Assembly (NCBI GenBank): GCA_022776205.1
Contig: JALFIK010000023.1
Span: 1-14,980 of the forward strand
Direction of reading: 5' to 3'
Origin: Eubacterium sp.
GTDB taxonomy: Bacteria; Bacillota; Clostridia; Lachnospirales; Lachnospiraceae
DNA length: 14,980 nucleotides
Below the pieces are notes generated by a model, which made no database searches, was not told the DNA's origin, and worked only from the letters and a program-made list of their open reading frames with translations. Each line of letters opens with the position of its first letter. Position 1 is the first letter of the stretch. Positions 12,769-14,980 of this stretch are shown one piece after another. Position numbers and translations under genes: made by a program.

Positions 12769-14257
12769 TCTGCAAGCGAAACTCTTTGTTATTCCTTTTT
12801 TCTGATACCTTCTGTGCCAGGAATTCTTTCCAAATACCCGGATGAAACAAAATGAGTAATGGAAATAGCTCCAGTCGTCCTGCCAGCATGTCAAAGATCA
12901 TTACCAATTTAGAAAAATTATTGAAAAATCCAAAATTACATTCTGGTCCGACCATATTAAGACCCGGTCCGATGTTATTGATCGTCGCAGCAATTGCCGT
13001 GAAGTTTGTGACAAGGTCATGACCCTCGAGGGAAATTGCAAACAGGGAAAGAATAAAAATAAGGGTAAATGTAGTAAAATAAACATTGATGGAACGCACC
13101 ACTTCATGTTCTACTTGTTTGTCATCCATTTTAATTTTTCGGATGCTTTTTGGATGGATAAAAGAATTTAATTCTTTCATAACAGTCTTTATAAGAACAA
13201 TAAAACGGGAAACCTTGATTCCACCTCCGGTACTTCCGGCACAAGCCCCAATAAACATTAGGAGGACCAGAATTGTACGGCACGTCTGGGACCAGGCATC
13301 AAAATTTATGGTTGCATAACCTGTTGTTGTAATTATCGAACCAACCTGAAATGCAGCATGACGAAGAGCTGTACAAAATCCCATATCCGTCCGGATAAGA
13401 CTGCCTGTGATTATTGCAACCGCAAGAAAAATAATGAGAAAATATGCCCGGACTTCCTCCATCTTTAAAGCCTTCTTTAATTTCTTAAAAAGAATTAGAT
13501 AATACGCATTAAAGTTCACACCGAATAAAATCATAAATATAGTTATGATCCACTGATGATAAGGGGAATATCCTGCGATACTATTGTTTTTTATGCCAAA
13601 TCCTCCGGTACCTGCCGTGCCAAAAGAAAGGGTGATGGCATCAAATACAGGCATCTTGCCCATAATGAGAAGAAAAATCTCTGCAGTGGTCATCACAAAA
13701 TAGATCAGATATAAAATTTGTGCTGTATATTTAATTTTCGGAACAAATTTTCCTACTGACGGTCCGGGACTTTCTGCCCTCATCAGATTAATATCCGAAC
13801 CACCACTTAAAGGAATAATCGCCAGGAGGAACACAAGAACTCCCATCCCTCCGATCCAGTGGGTAAAACTTCTCCAGAATAAAGCACAGTGAGACAGCGC
13901 TTCCACATTGGAAAGGATACTTGAACCGGTTGTGGTAAAACCAGAGACGGTTTCGAATAAAGCATCTATATAAGATGGAATCTCTCCGGACAGCCAGAAA
14001 GGAAGTGCACCAAATATACTTAAAAAGATCCAGCTTAATGCTGTGGCAACACATCCCTCTTTCAGATAAAAAATATATTTATCCGGTTTTTTACGTGACA
14101 TAAGCATTCCTACAATAAAAGATATAACAGAAACTATAAGATAATAAATTCCGTTTTTCTCATGATATACCACGGCAACAAAACATGGCAGAATCATGAA
14201 AACCGCTTCTATTTTTAAGACAGAGCCCAAAATATATCGAATGATTGAACTGTTCAT
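12710..14257 (-). CDS. trkH: TrkH-type potassium uptake membrane subunit
   Basis: Channel-like membrane subunit of the Trk/Ktr K+ uptake system, gated by the peripheral nucleotide-binding TrkA encoded upstream. The 515 residues hold the four pore repeats, each with a selectivity-filter loop: TTTGSS (108-113), TAGTGGFG (214-221), TTTGYA (310-315) and NNIGPG (427-432). GSTGGGIKVSRF (341-352) precedes the third-to-fourth repeat linker. TrkH proteins usually end soon after the segment seen here at about 462-480 (LELFPLLILFHPGIWKEF). The final stretch (about 492-515, EFRLQNTRAERECASPGGF) is translated from a palindromic element and is unlike the family. The start at 14257 has GGAGG close upstream and follows the trkA stop by 12 bases. 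Function is well supported; the tail looks like an accidental extension. Confidence 0.95.
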   Translation of the reverse strand: MNSSIIRYILGSVLKIEAVFMILPCFVAVVYHEKNGIYYLIVSVISFIVGMLMSRKKPDKYIFYLKEGCVATALSWIFLSIFGALPFWLSGEIPSYIDALFETVSGFTTTGSSILSNVEALSHCALFWRSFTHWIGGMGVLVFLLAIIPLSGGSDINLMRAESPGPSVGKFVPKIKYTAQILYLIYFVMTTAEIFLLIMGKMPVFDAITLSFGTAGTGGFGIKNNSIAGYSPYHQWIITIFMILFGVNFNAYYLILFKKLKKALKMEEVRAYFLIIFLAVAIITGSLIRTDMGFCTALRHAAFQVGSIITTTGYATINFDAWSQTCRTILVLLMFIGACAGSTGGGIKVSRFIVLIKTVMKELNSFIHPKSIRKIKMDDKQVEHEVVRSINVYFTTFTLIFILSLFAISLEGHDLVTNFTAIAATINNIGPGLNMVGPECNFGFFNNFSKLVMIFDMLAGRLELFPLLILFHPGIWKEFLAQKVSEKRNNKEFRLQNTRAERECASPGGFLFDRK

Positions 14258-14269
14258 TTCTGCCTCCGT

Positions 14270-14980
14270 TCAGATTAATATATCCTGAATTTTATTTAAG
14301 CCGGTGTGAGTTGTCACAATCATGACGGTGTCTCCCTGTTGAATTGTATCTTGTCCTTTAGGGAGGATAATTGCTCCGTTACGATTGATAAAACATAAAA
14401 GGAGATCTTTTTTTAATTTAAGTTCAGAGAGGGGAATATCTGTGACAACAGATTTTTCATCCACACAAAATTCGATTGCTTCCACCCTGTGATCGAACAT
14501 ATGATATAAAGTTTCGATATTACCTCCCATGGAAGCCTTTTTTGCACGGACATAGGCAATGATTGCTTCAGAAGTAATATATCTTGGATAGATTACGCTG
14601 CCCACATCCAGCTTATTGATAACATCTTTAAAATTAATCCTATTGATTTTTGTAATTACTTTCGCTTTCGACACCTGTTTTGCATGGAGGGTCAGGAAAA
14701 TATTTTCTTCATCAATACCGGTGAGGGCAACAAAAGATTCCGCATAGGAAAGTCCCTCTTCAAATAAGAGCTCCTGATCTGTACCATCTCCGTTAATTAT
14801 GATGGCCTTTGGAAGCAGAATGGATAACTCTTCACATCTCTTCTTGTCCTGTTCAATGATTTTCACACTGATTCCCACATCGAGCAGTTGTTTGGCCAGG
14901 TAATACGCAGCTTTCCCTCCACCGATTATCATTGTGTTTCTGACCTGTCTTGTCTCAAAACCAATTTTTGAAAGGAATTC
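14270..14980 (-). CDS. trkA: TrkA potassium uptake regulatory subunit (partial)
   Basis: Cytoplasmic gating subunit that binds NAD(H) or ATP and controls TrkH. The frame stays open through the right edge, so an ATG at 14932 is internal and the N-terminal half lies outside. What is visible is the second RCK unit of a two-unit TrkA: a Rossmann fold starting MIIGGGKAAYYLAKQL with the GGGxxxxxLA nucleotide loop, the acidic strand end VKIIEQDKKRCEEL, INGDGTDQELLFEEG, the segment FVALTGIDEENIFLTLHAK, and SVIYPRYITSEAIIAYVR. It ends in an RCK-C domain (about 140-220 from the internal ATG, AIEFCVDEKSVV...GDTVMIVT). It overlaps nothing and is followed after 12 bases by trkH, forming a trkA-trkH operon whose promoter is outside the window. 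Confidence 0.95.
   Translation of the reverse strand, partial: EFLSKIGFETRQVRNTMIIGGGKAAYYLAKQLLDVGISVKIIEQDKKRCEELSILLPKAIIINGDGTDQELLFEEGLSYAESFVALTGIDEENIFLTLHAKQVSKAKVITKINRINFKDVINKLDVGSVIYPRYITSEAIIAYVRAKKASMGGNIETLYHMFDHRVEAIEFCVDEKSVVTDIPLSELKLKKDLLLCFINRNGAIILPKGQDTIQQGDTVMIVTTHTGLNKIQDILI

Noticed and set aside
12634..12894. An 86-residue minus-strand open frame overlapping the trkH end
   Set aside because: It is a shadow frame of trkH and the terminator hairpins, with no ribosome binding site or recognisable domain.

Overview
The window looks like a chromosomal segment of an anaerobic, low-GC Firmicute, most likely a Lachnospiraceae-type Clostridium. Support: a Cas9 of the Lachnospiraceae style, a clostridial-type rubredoxin, strong AGGAGG ribosome binding sites, TTGACA/TATAAT-like promoters and many T-rich intrinsic terminators. 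All genes except those cut by the window edges are intact, and no IS element, tRNA or rRNA is visible.

Left part (1-2341): the C-terminal half of a large Cas9 runs in from the left edge. Its reading frame is intact through the PAM-interacting domain and the normal C-terminus, but key catalytic residues are replaced in both nuclease domains. In SpCas9 numbering, from motif alignment: RuvC-II E762 to N, RuvC-III H983 to Y, HNH D839 to M, HNH N863 to K. This points to a naturally nuclease-dead Cas9. No cas1, cas2, csn2 or CRISPR array follows it. Instead there is a promoter and about 230 nt that folds into five consecutive hairpins ending at an intrinsic terminator, a candidate noncoding RNA (tracrRNA-like or guide-like). 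This pair is the most interesting item in the window.

Copper block (2311-5282): a csoR-copA operon on the minus strand. The CsoR operator fills the spacer between -35 and -10. CopA carries a CopZ-like domain fused to its C-terminus, and that domain has its own internal ribosome binding site and start.

Middle (5363-10219): an XRE helix-turn-helix domain fused to an AlaA-type alanine aminotransferase, again with an internal ribosome binding site at the junction, behind a promoter carrying four TTGAAC half-sites. A compact operon follows: serine recombinase, a long coiled-coil protein of unknown function and a MATE efflux pump. The recombinase promoter lies among short inverted and direct repeats.

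Right part (10199-14980): a 52-residue rubredoxin on the minus strand, divergent from an M20 amidohydrolase, then a NagD-like HAD phosphatase. Converging on these from the right edge is a TrkA-TrkH potassium uptake operon. Its TrkH 3' end runs into a GC-rich palindromic element that seems to supply the last codons and the stop.
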